Shown piece by piece: positions 10,546 to 22,251 of a DNA stretch of 64,000 bases (position 1 is the stretch's first letter; every line of letters begins with the position of its first letter). The notes beneath the pieces are model-generated. The model was not told the origin of the DNA. It saw nothing but the letters and a program-made list of their open reading frames with translations, and did not search any database. The translations under genes and the position numbers were made by a program. The DNA is from Papilionanthe hookeriana x Papilionanthe teres (Eukaryota; Streptophyta; Magnoliopsida; Asparagales; Orchidaceae), in the NCBI GenBank assembly GCA_022702705.1, contig CM040423.1:125687852-125751851 (forward strand), given 5' to 3'.

Positions 10546-13500
10546 TTAGAGGCTCAAAAGGTGTAACAAAAAAACAATATTGCTAGTTGTTGCAGCAGTT
10601 TTGGCCAACTAATTGGCAGGTTGGTTACCCTCTCTAAGTATATGAGTCCATTTGAGTGTAAAAGAACCAAAAGTAGAGAGAATATTCCCGAGTAAATTAA
10701 CCAAATTCTACGGAGGAGGAGAGAGCCCTTGTAGAATATTAATCACTTGTTGGGAGTCAGGCTCTATCCAAACATAATGATAATTGAGAGCTTTAGTAGT
10801 TAAGAAAGCCCAATTTACAGCCTAAAGCTCGGATTCCAAGGCTGAAGAAGAGAAAATGGGTACTTGAAAAAACCACAATACTTGACCAAGAGACTTTCTG
10901 CATACAACACCAATCCCAGCAGATGATGAGGTGAAATTGCCATCAATATTGATTTTAATCCATGGCATGGAAGGCAGAGACCAATTCAGCAAAACAGCTT
11001 TTCTTTTATTGGGGTTATCCAACATAGAGTTTTTGCTTATGAAGCTACAACAATTCACCACAACAATATTGATCAAACAAGGTTTGTTCTCATATTTAGC
11101 CTGGTTTCTGGTCATCCATACAAACCAACAGATGACTACATGAATATGGTACCAATGCTTCTCCTTCCAGTCCTCCCAGCAAGCTTCAAATGATATCCAA
11201 TTGTGTCTAAATTGAGAGATCTTTAGTTGGTGTAAGACAGCATTCCACACTTGGTTGGTTAATGAGCAATGAAGGAATAAATGAGAAAAAGTTTCTTCAG
11301 GAGAGTGACATTACCAGCATCTAGATGTGGTTCTGAACCCTTTTAATTTGAAAATATCATCCAAAGGAAGATACTTATGGAATAATCTCCAATAGAAGAA
11401 GGACATTGAGGGAGACAAATGCCTGGTCCAAATCTTCTCCCCCCAAGTAGTGTCAGGCAATGAGGTAAAGGATTTGTGTATCAAACTATTAAAAAAAATT
11501 TTGATGGATTGCTTTAGCAAAATTTTATCAGGTCTAGTGGAGTCAATAGGGATGGCAAGAATATGTTGAAAACTATCCTCATCCAGTACACCTCTGAGTA
11601 AGTTCACATCCCATTGGTCCTCTACCCAGAAATCTGAGACAATTAGTTGATGATTGAAATCATTGGTAAAAGGGAAGTGACCATCAGGAAGCCAATGATC
11701 ATAATAAAAATTAATGCTCCCAGCTCCAACCTCCCAGCTAAAAAGCTGATTAGCAGCTTACCTCACCTTCAGCAAAACTTTCCAGTATTTAGAGTCTCCC
11801 AGCTTTGGCAGAACAGCATTAGGATGTAATTTCCTGCAATATTTCTCCTTTAAGTATCTAGCCCACATAGTATCTTGTTGTCTAAATTCGATCCACTATT
11901 TACAGTAATAAAGGTAGCTCATCTGCTGGAAGCTTTTGATTCCTAATCCCCCAGCTTTTGTAGGTTTACATAATTTGTTACAAACAGTCCAATGGGGTTG
12001 CTTGTACTGCCCTTCCCAAAGAAATTTATTAAAGATAGCTTCAATCATTTTTTGAGTACTCCTTTTCATTCTAATCATTTTCATGGTATAGAGAGGGTAG
12101 GTTGATAAAATACTCTTTAGCAAAGTTAATCTACCTCCAATAGATAGAAAAGTATTGGTCCAGCAGTTAAGAGCTGAAGAAATTTTGTGAACCACCTCAT
12201 CATACTGTGATTGTTTTCTCCTACCTTTAATCAACTGCACCCCTAGATGTTTTAAAGGAAGCACAGCAACTACAAAGTCAGTAAACTCTTTCAACAAATT
12301 TTGATGTTTGTACTGTTTACCAACTAAAAACTAGCATTTCCTCCTATTTAGCTCAAGACCAGCCACTTGTGAAAGATGATTTAGCATCTGTAATGTTTTT
12401 CTGATGGCCTAATTACTACCATTGGTAAAAAGGATTACATCATCTACATAAGCAAGATGACTTATAATTTGGGAGGAGCTATGCTTATAATTAAGATAGG
12501 GATAGTTGTTATGAGCTGCATTAAGAATCCTGGAAAGATAATCAAAGGCCAAAATGAAAATGGTAGGGGAAAGAGGATCTCCTTGCTTTAAACCCCTACC
12601 TGCATTAAAGAACCCATTGCTGTTGCCATTCACTAAGACACTATAATAAGCACTAGCATGCCATCTCTGAATTAAGTTGCAAAAAGAGGGGTGAAAACCT
12701 TGAGTTTTTAACACCTGATCAATGAATTTCCAACTAATAGAGTCATAAGCTTTTTTGAGATCTAATTTAAAGATGATGTTCTGCCCCCTACAGCCTTTAT
12801 CAATATCAAGTAGCAATTCCTGAGCAAGTAAATAATTATCAGTGATATTTCTCCCCTGCACAAAAGCAGATTGGTTAGAACTAATCAAATGATTAAGGTG
12901 AGGTTATAATCTCCCAACAATGATCTTGCTTATAACTTTAGAAAAAGTAGAAGTGAGACTGATAGGTCTGAAATCAGTCCGACTTGATTTTTGGGTGTCT
13001 TTAGGAATAAGAGCAATGCTAGTAGCAGCAAAGTACTTTGGTAGTTCTGTTCCAGAGAAAAAGGATTGAACTGCCTTAATAAGATCAGTGCTCACAATGT
13101 CCCAAGCTTTAATGTAAAAAGTAGAGGTGAATCCATCTGGTCCAGCAGTCTTATTTCCATCAATACTTTTCAATGCTTGTAGAATTTCAGCTTCATCAGG
13201 CAGTAAGGTTAAATTAAGTTGTTGTACATATGCAAAATTTCCAGAAAATACCTCAGCAATAAAGGAAGAGGGGGAGGTGGGGTGGGCAGCTAACTAAGAT
13301 TGAAAGTACTGCACAACACTTTGTGAGATAGCCTATTGATCAGTTACCCAATTACCACCAGGTTTCTTGATTCTAAGAATTGCATTAATCTTCCTCCTGT
13401 GTTTAATCATTGCATGGAAATACTTAGTATTTCTATCCCCAAATAGATGTTTATTGACAGCAACTTTTTTTAAAAAAATTAATTCTTCCCTTTCCAAAGC

Positions 13501-14476
13501 TTGTAAAAATTGAGTTTGTGCAGTGATCTGCTCCTGAGTACGATCCCAACCCTAGTCTTGATTAGCTTCTAGTAATTGTACTTTAATATTAGCATCCCTT
13601 ACTTATTGAAACACATTTCCATAGCTGTGTTTATTCCAGTTCCTTAAATGATATGCCACATTTTTTTGTCACCTCCAAAATTTAATAATTAGATTGTAGA
13701 TAGGATAATCTGGAACTGTCCAAGCTATTTTCACTTCCTCTAAGAAGTTAGAGCGTTCACACCACACATTAAGGAATCTGAAGGGGGAATAACCTTTATA
13801 GGGGCAAAAGGAAATTTGAATCAAAAGAGGTGAATGGTCAGAAGTTGATCTATGAATGTGATGAACCTGAGTGATAGGAAATGTATTCAACCAAGAGTCA
13901 TTTGATATGATTCTGTCAATTCTCTCCAGAAGTTTTCCCCTCTGCTAGGTAAAAGGAGACCCAACGAAACCCATATAAAAAAGACCAGTTATAGTTATAT
14001 TATGTGAGAATTGTAGCATGGATTGTAAAATAGGAGTTCTTCCACCCTTTTTTTCACTAGGATCTCTAATGCAATTAAAGTCTCCTCCAACAATCCAGTT
14101 AGAAGGGTTATGAGCACTGATATTAATCAGCTCAGCCCATAAAGAAGACCTGTCAGTGTTAGTACATCCAGCATAAACAAAAGTTGCAAAGCCATTAGTC
14201 GATCCAATCCAAAATGAAGGTGTAAAAACTGATAGCTATCCATCACAATATTACTACTCAATTACTTGCTAGTAAAAACCCATATCTTAATGTTACAATT
14301 AGACTGAAAATGGAATTCAGGGAATTTTTTTGGCAATCTTAGGGATATTAGTATGCACCAAAGGATCCAGCAAAGCAAAAAATCCAAAGTTTGTGAGTCC
14401 TGTTCAAGTGTAGGAGTCTATTAAGGGTACCAGGACTAGCAACACCCCTAACATTCCAACAAATAAGATTAATCAT
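10546..14476 (-). pseudogene. LINE-3 ORF2 (endonuclease, RT, zf-RVT, RNase H)
   Basis: The start ATG (14476-14474) lies within ATGATTAA shared with the ORF1 end. The endonuclease is badly broken; HRSTSDHSPLLIQISF is readable at about 13850. The RT starts at 13173 (GNKTAGPDGFTSTFYIKAW) and continues with FRPISLTSTFSKVISKII, NQSAFVQGRNI, KLDLKKAYDSISW and LKQGDPLSPTIF. The active site is YVDD (12439-12450), a form also used by some retroviral RTs. zf-RVT lies near 11330-11450 (LSPSMSFFYWRLF, TDD replaced by LDDIFKLKGF). RNase H has INIDGN, ALESEL and EPDSQ, then REGNQPAN and a stop. The TAA at 10546-10548 ends it. At least six frame changes are needed. Confidence 0.87.
12439..12450 (-). other. 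RT active site YVDD in LINE-3
   Basis: The codons read Tyr-Val-Asp-Asp within HLAYVDDVILF. Both catalytic Asp residues of RT motif C are kept. Confidence 0.88.
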
Positions 14477-15756
14477 GGTGAAAATCCTTACTAGCCCTAG
14501 TTATCCTAGGGGGAGTGGCTGAAGAGTTTTCCATACCAATTATGTTTAATTTAGACAAATTTTGTAGCTCCATAGTGTCTTTTCTCCTTCTCCTGCTTTT
14601 CTGTTGAGACCATACTCCTTATGCATCAGAACTGAAAGGTACAACTTCTTCTTCAGGGGAGTGGAGCTCTAAGGAACTGTGTTGGATTTGTGCAACCTCA
14701 TCAAAAGGATTTCTAATATCATTAGCCTGATCAGCATACTGCCCAACAGCATCCTCACCAGTTCTAGATGGGACTAAATTCAATAATTTATCTTGTTGTG
14801 GTAATGACTGTTCATCCTGAATAGTATCAGCCAATAACTCTACTGTTTTGGGAATAGTTGATAGACCCACCTGAACTGGGCGTAGTGGAATAACCTGAGG
14901 GGCTGATGTTTGCTCAGTAGTCTTTGTGCCTTTAATAACCACATTGTAAGGTCTGAGTTCTGGATGTAGTTTGAAACATTGCTCCAAAGTATGACCAAAT
15001 AAATGGCAATCCTTACAATATAATGGTTGGTACTCCATGACAATGAGTTGCCAATACCCATTGTTTGCAGTGCCTAGCTGAACACCATCAATATAAGGCT
15101 GAGTAATATCCTTTTCCACCAGAAATCTAGCATTGGAAATCCTTGTAACATTAGCAGATGGTATGTCAAGCTTTAGTGGCCTCCCCATTGAGTTAGTAAT
15201 ATCATAAATAATCCGTGATTATTGAAAGGAAGCTTAAGGTTAGGTAGGCTGAACCACACGGGAACAATTGGTGGTTCTTTGGTAGTGTCAAAGTCCAATG
15301 TCCATTTCAGTAGCTTCATAGGTTTCCCATCTATCATAATGAACTTCTTGGAAAAACTTGGGCATAATCCTCCTCCAAGGCGAGCTGCAGCATAATATGC
15401 CTGCTATCAAAGACTCCTATTTTCCAGCTACCCACTAGTTTGAAGTCATCCACAACTTTTCGAAGAATTTCCAGCTTGGGGTGTCCAAACTGAAACTTCT
15501 TAACTAATGTGAATCTATAAGGCTCAGATAGTTTAGCAAGTTCCTCCTTAGTAAAAATTAGTGCTAGCTTCCCAGCCTTCTTAGTACATTTTCTAATGAA
15601 TTCACATTCGACCTTACCATCCATAACATCATGGAATAACTGGGGAAAAACCAGTTTGTCCCCAAGTGTGGTTCCTCCGTCCTTTCTAACTATTACTTCA
15701 GCAAATGTGCCCCTCCCAACAAAGTTATGATCAGCTCTAGTAAGATCAGTTGCCAT
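14469..15756 (-). pseudogene. LINE-3 ORF1, DUF4283/zinc-knuckle protein (frameshifted)
   Basis: It starts at ATG 15756 (MATDLTRADHNF). The DUF4283-like region has FPQLFHDVMDG, FGHPKLEILRKV, GSWKIGVFDSRH and LEEDYAQVF, and ends at a stop (15334-15336). The next segment, open from 15188 to 14619, has GRPLKLD, VEKDITQPYIDGV and the intact zinc knuckle CKDCHLFGHTLEQC, then an acidic Ser/Gln-rich tail. The remaining C-terminus, with QKSRRRRKD, lies past a stop at 14619. The frame ends at the TAA of ATGATTAA, overlapping the ORF2 start by 8 bp. Confidence 0.85.
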
Positions 15757-15936
15757 GATTCAATAGAATAGTACCACTCCAAAAATTCAATAAAAGAAAT
15801 GCCCGGGAATGAAAAAAATCACTCTCAAACCATCACCAGAGAAACTTGAAAGGAATGTAGGCTTCCTTCTTCCTCCCAGATACCTTCTCCACCCTAGTAG
15901 GCAGCGCCGCCACCAGAAAAGCTACCAACTCCATTG

Positions 15937-15950
15937 AAACCCTAGCAGAG
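15937..15950 (-). promoter_or_regulatory. LINE-3 leader telo-box-like motif
   Basis: The minus strand reads CTCTGCTAGGGTTT, with GGCGGCTG a little upstream, as at the LINE-2 5' end. Confidence 0.5.
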
Positions 15951-15972
15951 CCCAAACAGCCGCCACCTCCGT

Positions 15973-15974
<2 letters not shown>

Positions 15975-16021
<47 letters not shown>
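15975..16021. repeat. (TA)n microsatellite
   Basis: TA run of about 45 bp. It is the only sequence between the 5' end of LINE-3 and the 3' end of LINE-4. Confidence 0.96.
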
Positions 16022-16026
<5 letters not shown>

Positions 16027-16040
16027 AAACAACTAATATA

Positions 16041-19000
16041 TTAATCTTGAAAGAGTCTAGTACATCTGATATGAGGAATTAAAAGCAAATCCCCATGTAA
16101 AAGAAGTCTAAACTCCTTGAATAAAGGAGATCTATGATCCATAGAAGAGTAAGGATAACATTAAATGTCATTAGAAGAAGAGGCTCTAGTAGCAAGCCAA
16201 TTTGCAGGATGATTGCCCTCTTTATGGATATGGCTTCAAACAATAGCTCTATTAAGTGCCAATATAGATATTTTGCTGATCCATATTCGAAGATACCAAG
16301 GAGTAGTTGCTTTATGTTGAAGAATATTATGTAAGAGTAATGAGTCCATCTCAATATGAATTAGATAATGGTGTTTCAGAATGGCTGTCTTAAGACCCCA
16401 GAAAACAGCAATAGTTTCTGCTTCAAGTGCATTAATGGCAGTAATAGGAGCAGACATAATCCATAAGCATGATCCCATATGATTTCTACATAGAACACCA
16501 ATACCAACATTGGAAGGTTTGAAACTACCATCAGTATTTTTTTTACCCATGGAAACTTAGGAGTTCTCCAACTGATTAACTGAGCCTTAACATGAGAAAG
16601 TTTGTCACTTAATTTGAAGAGCGTGATTATCTTGTGAAGATAATTCAAACAATTTTTAATGATAACCTGGGCTGAAAATGTCTTATTGTTGTAAATAATA
16701 TCATTCCTTTCCATCCATGTAAACCAAAAAATAATAAAAGGAATATTAAATTCTGTTGTCTCCTTCCAGTCCTGCCAGCAATCAATAAGATTAATCCATA
16801 AGTGATGCCTATGAAGCATCCCCTTATGCTTAAGAACAGTTTTCCATACTTCCTGTACAGCAAGGCAGTTGATGAATAAATGATAAATTTATTCTTCATT
16901 GGAGTGACAAAAATGACAAATAGAAGGTCCCCAAATTCCCCTTAGCTTCAGAATATCATCAGTTGGCAGAAAATTTCTAAAAAGTTTCCAACAAAAAAAT
17001 GACATTGAAGGAGATATGAACTTATTCCAAATAAGCTTCACCCAATCATTATAAGTCCAATTATTACTAGAGAGATAAATGAACTTAGATAGGCTTTGTG
17101 TAGATGGATTTTTGGTAATCAATCTATCCTTTTGATTAGGCTGTAATGGAATAGACAGAATTTTATTTAATAGGTCTGTGTTGACAGCAGCTTTAAGCTT
17201 GGATTCATCCCATTTTAAATTGGTCCAACAATCAGAAACTCTGTGTATAGAAGAAGACATCACCTGTTGATCTTTTAAGTAATCATTATATAAACAATTG
17301 TCTAGCCAAAAATCAATTTGACCATCTCCAATTTCCCAGATAAATAATTTTTCAACAAACTCTCTTACTTTTCAAAGCCTCTTCCAATTTTTTGAATCAC
17401 CCATATTTGCTTGAACCTGAGAAGGATGAGCAGTTTTGCAATATTTCCCATGAAGAAATTTAGACCAAAGGGAAGACTTTGATCTAAACTTAACCCATTG
17501 TTTACAATAATAAGAAAAGCTGAGATGTTGGAAACTTTTAAAACCAAGCCCACCACTAGCAAGAGGTTTACACAATTTATCCCAATTTGACCAATGCATT
17601 TGTTTATGTTGTCCTTCCCATATAAATTTGTTAAAGGTAAGGGATAAAGTTTTTGAGAACTTATCTTCATATTAACCATTTGTAGAATATATAAAGGGAA
17701 AGTTGTTAAAACACTTTTCAAAAGAGTAATTCTACCACCATTTGACAGGAAAGAATTTGCCAGACATTGAATCTTGGAAGAAATTTTAGTAACCACTTCA
17801 TCATAATGAGATAACCTTCTTCTTCCTTTTAACAAAGGGAAACCCAAGTAAACAAGAGGATAAATGGCTTCTTTGAATTCAGTATATTCAGAAATCTACT
17901 TTTCAATCTGTACTTTAATCAATGAGCTAGCAAGAAATGAACATTTGGCCTTGTTAAATTCCATTCCAGAAATAGCTTCAAAACAAGAAAGAGCTTTCAT
18001 TATGCATTTAATAGATTGCTTGCTCCCATTACAAAAAATAATAACATCATCTGCATAAGCAAGATGACTAATCAAGAGATTGGACTTGTGCTGATATTGG
18101 ACATAAGGATTATCCTGTTGAACTTGATTTAACAAGTTAGAGAAGTATTCAAAAGCCAAAATGAATATATAAGGAGATAAAGGATCTCCTTATTTGATTC
18201 CCCTGCCAGCTTGGAAGAAACCATGAGTACTTCCATTAATCAAAACACTATAAAAGTTATTTTTCAGCCATCTAGAGTTTAAATTACAAAAATCTGAATT
18301 GAAACCTCTAGCAGCTAAGACATCCAGTATAAAAGACCAATTAAAAGAATCAAAAGCTTTAGAAAGATCCAACTTGAGAATATTAATTGATCCCCTAAAT
18401 GGATTGTCAATATCAGAAAGAAGTTCTTGGGCAAGAAAAATATTTTCACTAATGCATCTACCTTTAATAAATGCAGATTAGTTTTCTGAAATTAAATCCA
18501 CTAGAAAAGGTTGAAGCCTGTCCACAAGAACCTTGCTTATGATCTTGGAGAAAGTAGATGTAATACCAATTGGTCTAAAGTTTTTCTAGCAGTTTTTATG
18601 CTTATCTTTAGGTATAAGAATGATAGAAGAGGATGCAAAATATTTAGGCAGATTAAAACCTTGAAAAAATGCATGAATAGCAGCAATCACATTTTGCTTA
18701 ATAATATTCCAAGACTTTTTGTAGAAATCAGAAGAATAACCATCTGGCCCAGCTGTTTTGTTACTATCCATTGAATTAATGGCAGAAAAAACTTCCTCTT
18801 CAGTAGGTGAATTAGTTAACAGATCACCATTTCCTTTAAACATTCCATATTGCAGCAGCTGAGCAGAAAATAATGAAGAATTAATAGGCTGAAAAGAAAA
18901 CTGATTCTGGAAATACAAAACAGCATCATCAGCAATTTCTTGGGAATTATATAACCATCCTTTAGTAGAGGAGTTAATTTTCATAATAGTGTTGAGACAT

Positions 19001-20084
19001 CTCCTATTTTTGATAACATCATGGAAGAACTTAGAATTCCTATCTCCATAAAGAAAATGATTGGCTGAAGCTTTTTGTTGAAGAAAAAATTCCTCTTGAA
19101 GAATGGTTGAATTCAATCTTTCATTTGCCAGCAGTAACTCATGTTCAGAACAAATACCATTTTCAACATCTTTTTCAAGCTTAGAGACCAAATCTTCAGC
19201 ATATCTGATATTGGAATTAATATTACAAAACTCATTCCAATTCCAGCTAATCAAAGCCTTAGCCAATTTTTTCTGAATTTGCCATAATTGAATAAGAGGA
19301 TTTACATTTTAAAAATCCTGTGGAATGCACCAATTAAGCTCAATTAACTTACTGTAATTAGGATGAGAAGACCATACATTCAAATATCTGAAGCAGGCTT
19401 TATGAACAGTATTGGTAACAACAAGTTTAATAAGTAGAGGGGAATGATCAGACCCCAATCTAGCAAGGTGTTGGACTTTGGAAATAGGAAACAAATCTAG
19501 CCAAGCCTTATTAACAAGGATTATATCCTATCTTTCATAGATGCATCCCCTTTTCCAGGTAAAGGGAGAACCTTCAAAGCCAATATCAAACAATCCAGCA
19601 TTTTTATTTTGATCAGTAAAAACCAGCATATCATTGAGATTAGGATTTCTTCCCCCTTCTTTTCACTAGGATGTGTAATACAATTAAAATCACCTCCAAC
19701 CATCCATCCCTCATTGATATTTTGACCAATCATATGTAAATGAGACACAAAATCTTCTCTATCAGCTTTAGAAGATGAAGCATAAACAAAAGAAGCATAT
19801 CCTTTAAACAAATCAAGTCCAAAATGAATATGTAAAAATTGAGAATGATCCACCAGGATATCAACCTTTATCTCTTTTCTATAGAAAATCCAAATTTTAT
19901 TGGAAGAATTAAAAACTAGATTGTAACAAGAGAACTTTCTAATAAATCTATCCAAGTTTGATTTAACCATTGGTTCAAGAAGAACCACCACCCAACATTT
20001 ATAAACCATGTTAAGTCTTAATAATCTATTAAGGGAGCCAAGGTTTGCCACTCCCCTAATGTTCCAACAGAGAAAATTAATCAT
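16041..20084 (-). pseudogene. LINE-4 ORF2 (endonuclease, RT, zf-RVT, RNase H)
   Basis: It starts at 20084 with MINFLCWNIRGVAN. The endonuclease shows LLEPMVKSN, VGGDFNCITH and LGSDHSPLLI. The RT begins with SNKTAGPDGYSSDFYKKSW; later come MDLSKAFDSFNW and HLAYADDVIIF, with the catalytic YADD intact at 18046-18057. The thumb has SFLSNGGRITLL. zf-RVT is complete: ISPSMSFFCWKLF, TDDILKLRGIWGPSICHFCH. RNase H has NTDGSFKP, ALEAETIA and EMDSLLL, then KEGNHPANWLA. The C-terminus ends LLHGDLLLIPHIRCTRLFQD with the TAA at 16041-16043. Frame changes near 19530, 19300, 18590, 18190 and 17840 and several stops break it. Confidence 0.88.
18046..18057 (-). other. RT active site YADD in LINE-4
   Basis: The codons read Tyr-Ala-Asp-Asp in HLAYADDVIIF, the canonical LINE motif. 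Confidence 0.92.
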
Positions 20085-21572
20085 GATGGGTAGATCTGCC
20101 TCCTCTAGTCAATCTAGAGAAGGAAGATGCAGAAGGACTAGATGGAATGATGTTCTCAGTAGATAGATGATCATCAGACTTCTTTTTCTTACTCTTTTCA
20201 CCACCCAATCTTCATTAAAATCACTATTAACAATAGCCATATTACTATTGATAACAGTATTCTCCTGTGGCTTAAGGTTAAAAACAGGATAGTGCATGGT
20301 TGGAGGTAACACTTCCTTGGATAAATAATGATCAGTATCAACATTATCAGAAGGATCTGAAATAACTTCATTAGCTAATTCAGGCTCCAAACCCTGAGTA
20401 CAAGAAGTATTATCAGGGTTGATATGAAAGTGAGGATCAATATTATAAATTCAGCTTGAATGTGAACATCCCCTTTAGTAACATTCTGAATAACAGCAGG
20501 TAACACAATAGGTAATACAGCTGAAGGAATAACATCAGGTAACACAGCTGAAGGAAAAACATCAGAAAGTGCCCCAGAATCAATGACATTAATAACAGAA
20601 CTTTTAACCATAATAGCAACATCAGAATTAATATTCTGAATTTGAGTAGGATTTTGTATAGGATTAATATTATTCATAACAGGATCTTTAGTCCCAACAG
20701 GTTGTAGATTCGATTTTCAACAGCTAAGGACCCCTCGAGTGCGATCCATCTTTAGCTAATAGAGAAGAATTGACACTTTTAATATTAATCGGTTTAAGAT
20801 GAGGCTTTAATCTATAACAGCCTTCTTTAGAATGTCCAAACATTCTACAGTGATAGCAATAAGCAGGCTTACGTTCCAAAACTATAGGCTGCCAATAGCC
20901 ATTATGAGGAGAACCAAGCCAAATTTCATCAATCTCTGGAAGATTCATGTCTCTTTCAACAAGAATTATGGCCAAGGATGGCCTAGAGAGGTTGAAAGTA
21001 GACATATCCAATTTTAAAGGTCTTCCTATAGCAGTCCCTATAGCATAAATAACCTGATGACTGAAAAAATGAAGTTTTAAATTGGGAAGCCTGTACCAAA
21101 TAGGAACAATAGGAGCTTCTTGATTTGGGTCAAAATTAGGGGATCATTTCAAGATCTTCATATATCTTCCTTCAATCATGATGAATTTCCTGGAAAAAAG
21201 ATTAGCATAATCCTCTTCCTTTGAAAAATGGATCATAATGTGCCTACCATCAAAGAGGCCAACCTTCCAATTCCCAGCCAATTTCAGTTCTTCAAAAATC
21301 TTTCTGATGTTATCCGTTTTTGGATGACCATACTGAAATTTACCAATTAAAGTAAATTTTTGAACATCCACAAGTGAAGACAATTCAGAATAAGAGAAAA
21401 TAAGGGCAGGTTTGCCACCATTCATGACCACTTGCTTAATAAATTGATAACCTCCCTTTTTTGCAGCTGTGTCATGATAATATTGAGGGAAGGTTAGTTT
21501 GTCATGCTGTTCAATAATGCCCATACCAACATCTTCAAGAAAAGAAGCCTTACCAGTTTTCATTTCAGCCAT
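20077..21572 (-). pseudogene. LINE-4 ORF1, DUF4283/zinc-knuckle protein
   Basis: The start is set at MAEMKTGKAS (21572), which aligns with MAVQNSAGKAS of LINE-7, not at the upstream Met at 21647. The DUF4283-like part has FPQYYHDTAA, YGHPKTDNIRKIF, GNWKVGLFDGRH and KEEDYANLF. A Trp codon has become TGA just after KILK (21144). The next part has GRPLKLD, VERDMNLPEIDEIWLG and the intact zinc knuckle CYHCRMFGHSKEGC. After further frame changes the end reads FSRLTRGGRSTHHD, stopping at the TAA of ATGATTAA, 8 bp inside ORF2. Confidence 0.86.
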
Positions 21573-21889
21573 AAGATAAGAAAGAACCACGAAACAAGAA
21601 CTAGAACAGCAGAACCAAAGAGGAAACCCAGGAAATATAGAAATCAATAACCTAGAATTCTGAAAGAAAAGAAGGAACTACCAGAACCCAGAATTTGAAA
21701 AACAAATATCCGGGAAGCAGAAAACCACTGCAAGGGACAATCAACAGCAACAGAGAACTTCAAACCAAAGGAAATCATAGGAAACCAGGATCAAGCAACA
21801 GAAAAACCAATCAGAATACCTGAGGAAATTTGAAAATCGCCTCAAGAAACCTCCCTAAAATTCTGGAACTTCTCTCTCATCCCCCATAT

Positions 21890-22231
21890 ATAACATGATC
21901 ATATATATATCTGTGTCTGTAATTATATTTTAAAATAATATAAAGATTATAAAATATTTAAATAATTCTTATTAATGATTAATTTTTTTATTAATTAATA
22001 ATTTATAATTTAACAATTAATTACAATATACTATATATAAATTAATTTTTTTAAACATTTCTATATATATATCTAATTAATATAAGTTATATATTTGTAT
22101 AAATTTCTTTAATTATAAATATGTAATAATAATTATAACAAATATTTAATTTTTATATATATATCTATATAATTAAATTATTATTATACAAATATAATTT
22201 AATGATAACATTATACATATATATATATATT
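21890..22231. repeat. AT-rich spacer with short (TA)n runs
   Basis: Nearly pure A/T, with TA runs at each end. It shares a 20-base string with the spacer at 1171-1190. It separates LINE-4 and LINE-5. No gene is visible. Confidence 0.7.
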
Positions 22232-22251
22232 TCACCAAAAAATGTTAGTTT

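Larger units (their letters stand above)
10451..15974 (-). mobile_element. LINE-3: full-length group I LINE, degraded
   Basis: On the minus strand: leader with telo-box near 15940-15970, ORF1 15756-14469, ORF2 14476-10546 and a short 3' UTR. The 5' end abuts the (TA)n at 15975. The 3' end meets the LINE-2 tail across an A10-TA-T8 sequence at 10441-10460. It is about 5.5 kb, so nothing large is missing. ORF1 and ORF2 each have several frame changes. CpG is scarce, as expected for an old methylated copy. Confidence 0.92.
16022..21889 (-). mobile_element. LINE-4: full-length group II LINE
   Basis: About 5.9 kb on the minus strand: leader starting near 21889, ORF1 21572-20077, ORF2 20084-16041. 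After the ORF2 stop only about 20 nt remain, ending in an A8 run and then (TA)n. The leader starts with GGGATGAGAGAGAAG-like sequence, shared with LINE-5, 6 and 7 and unlike group I. It is the best-preserved reverse transcriptase site of group II. Several stops remain. Confidence 0.93.
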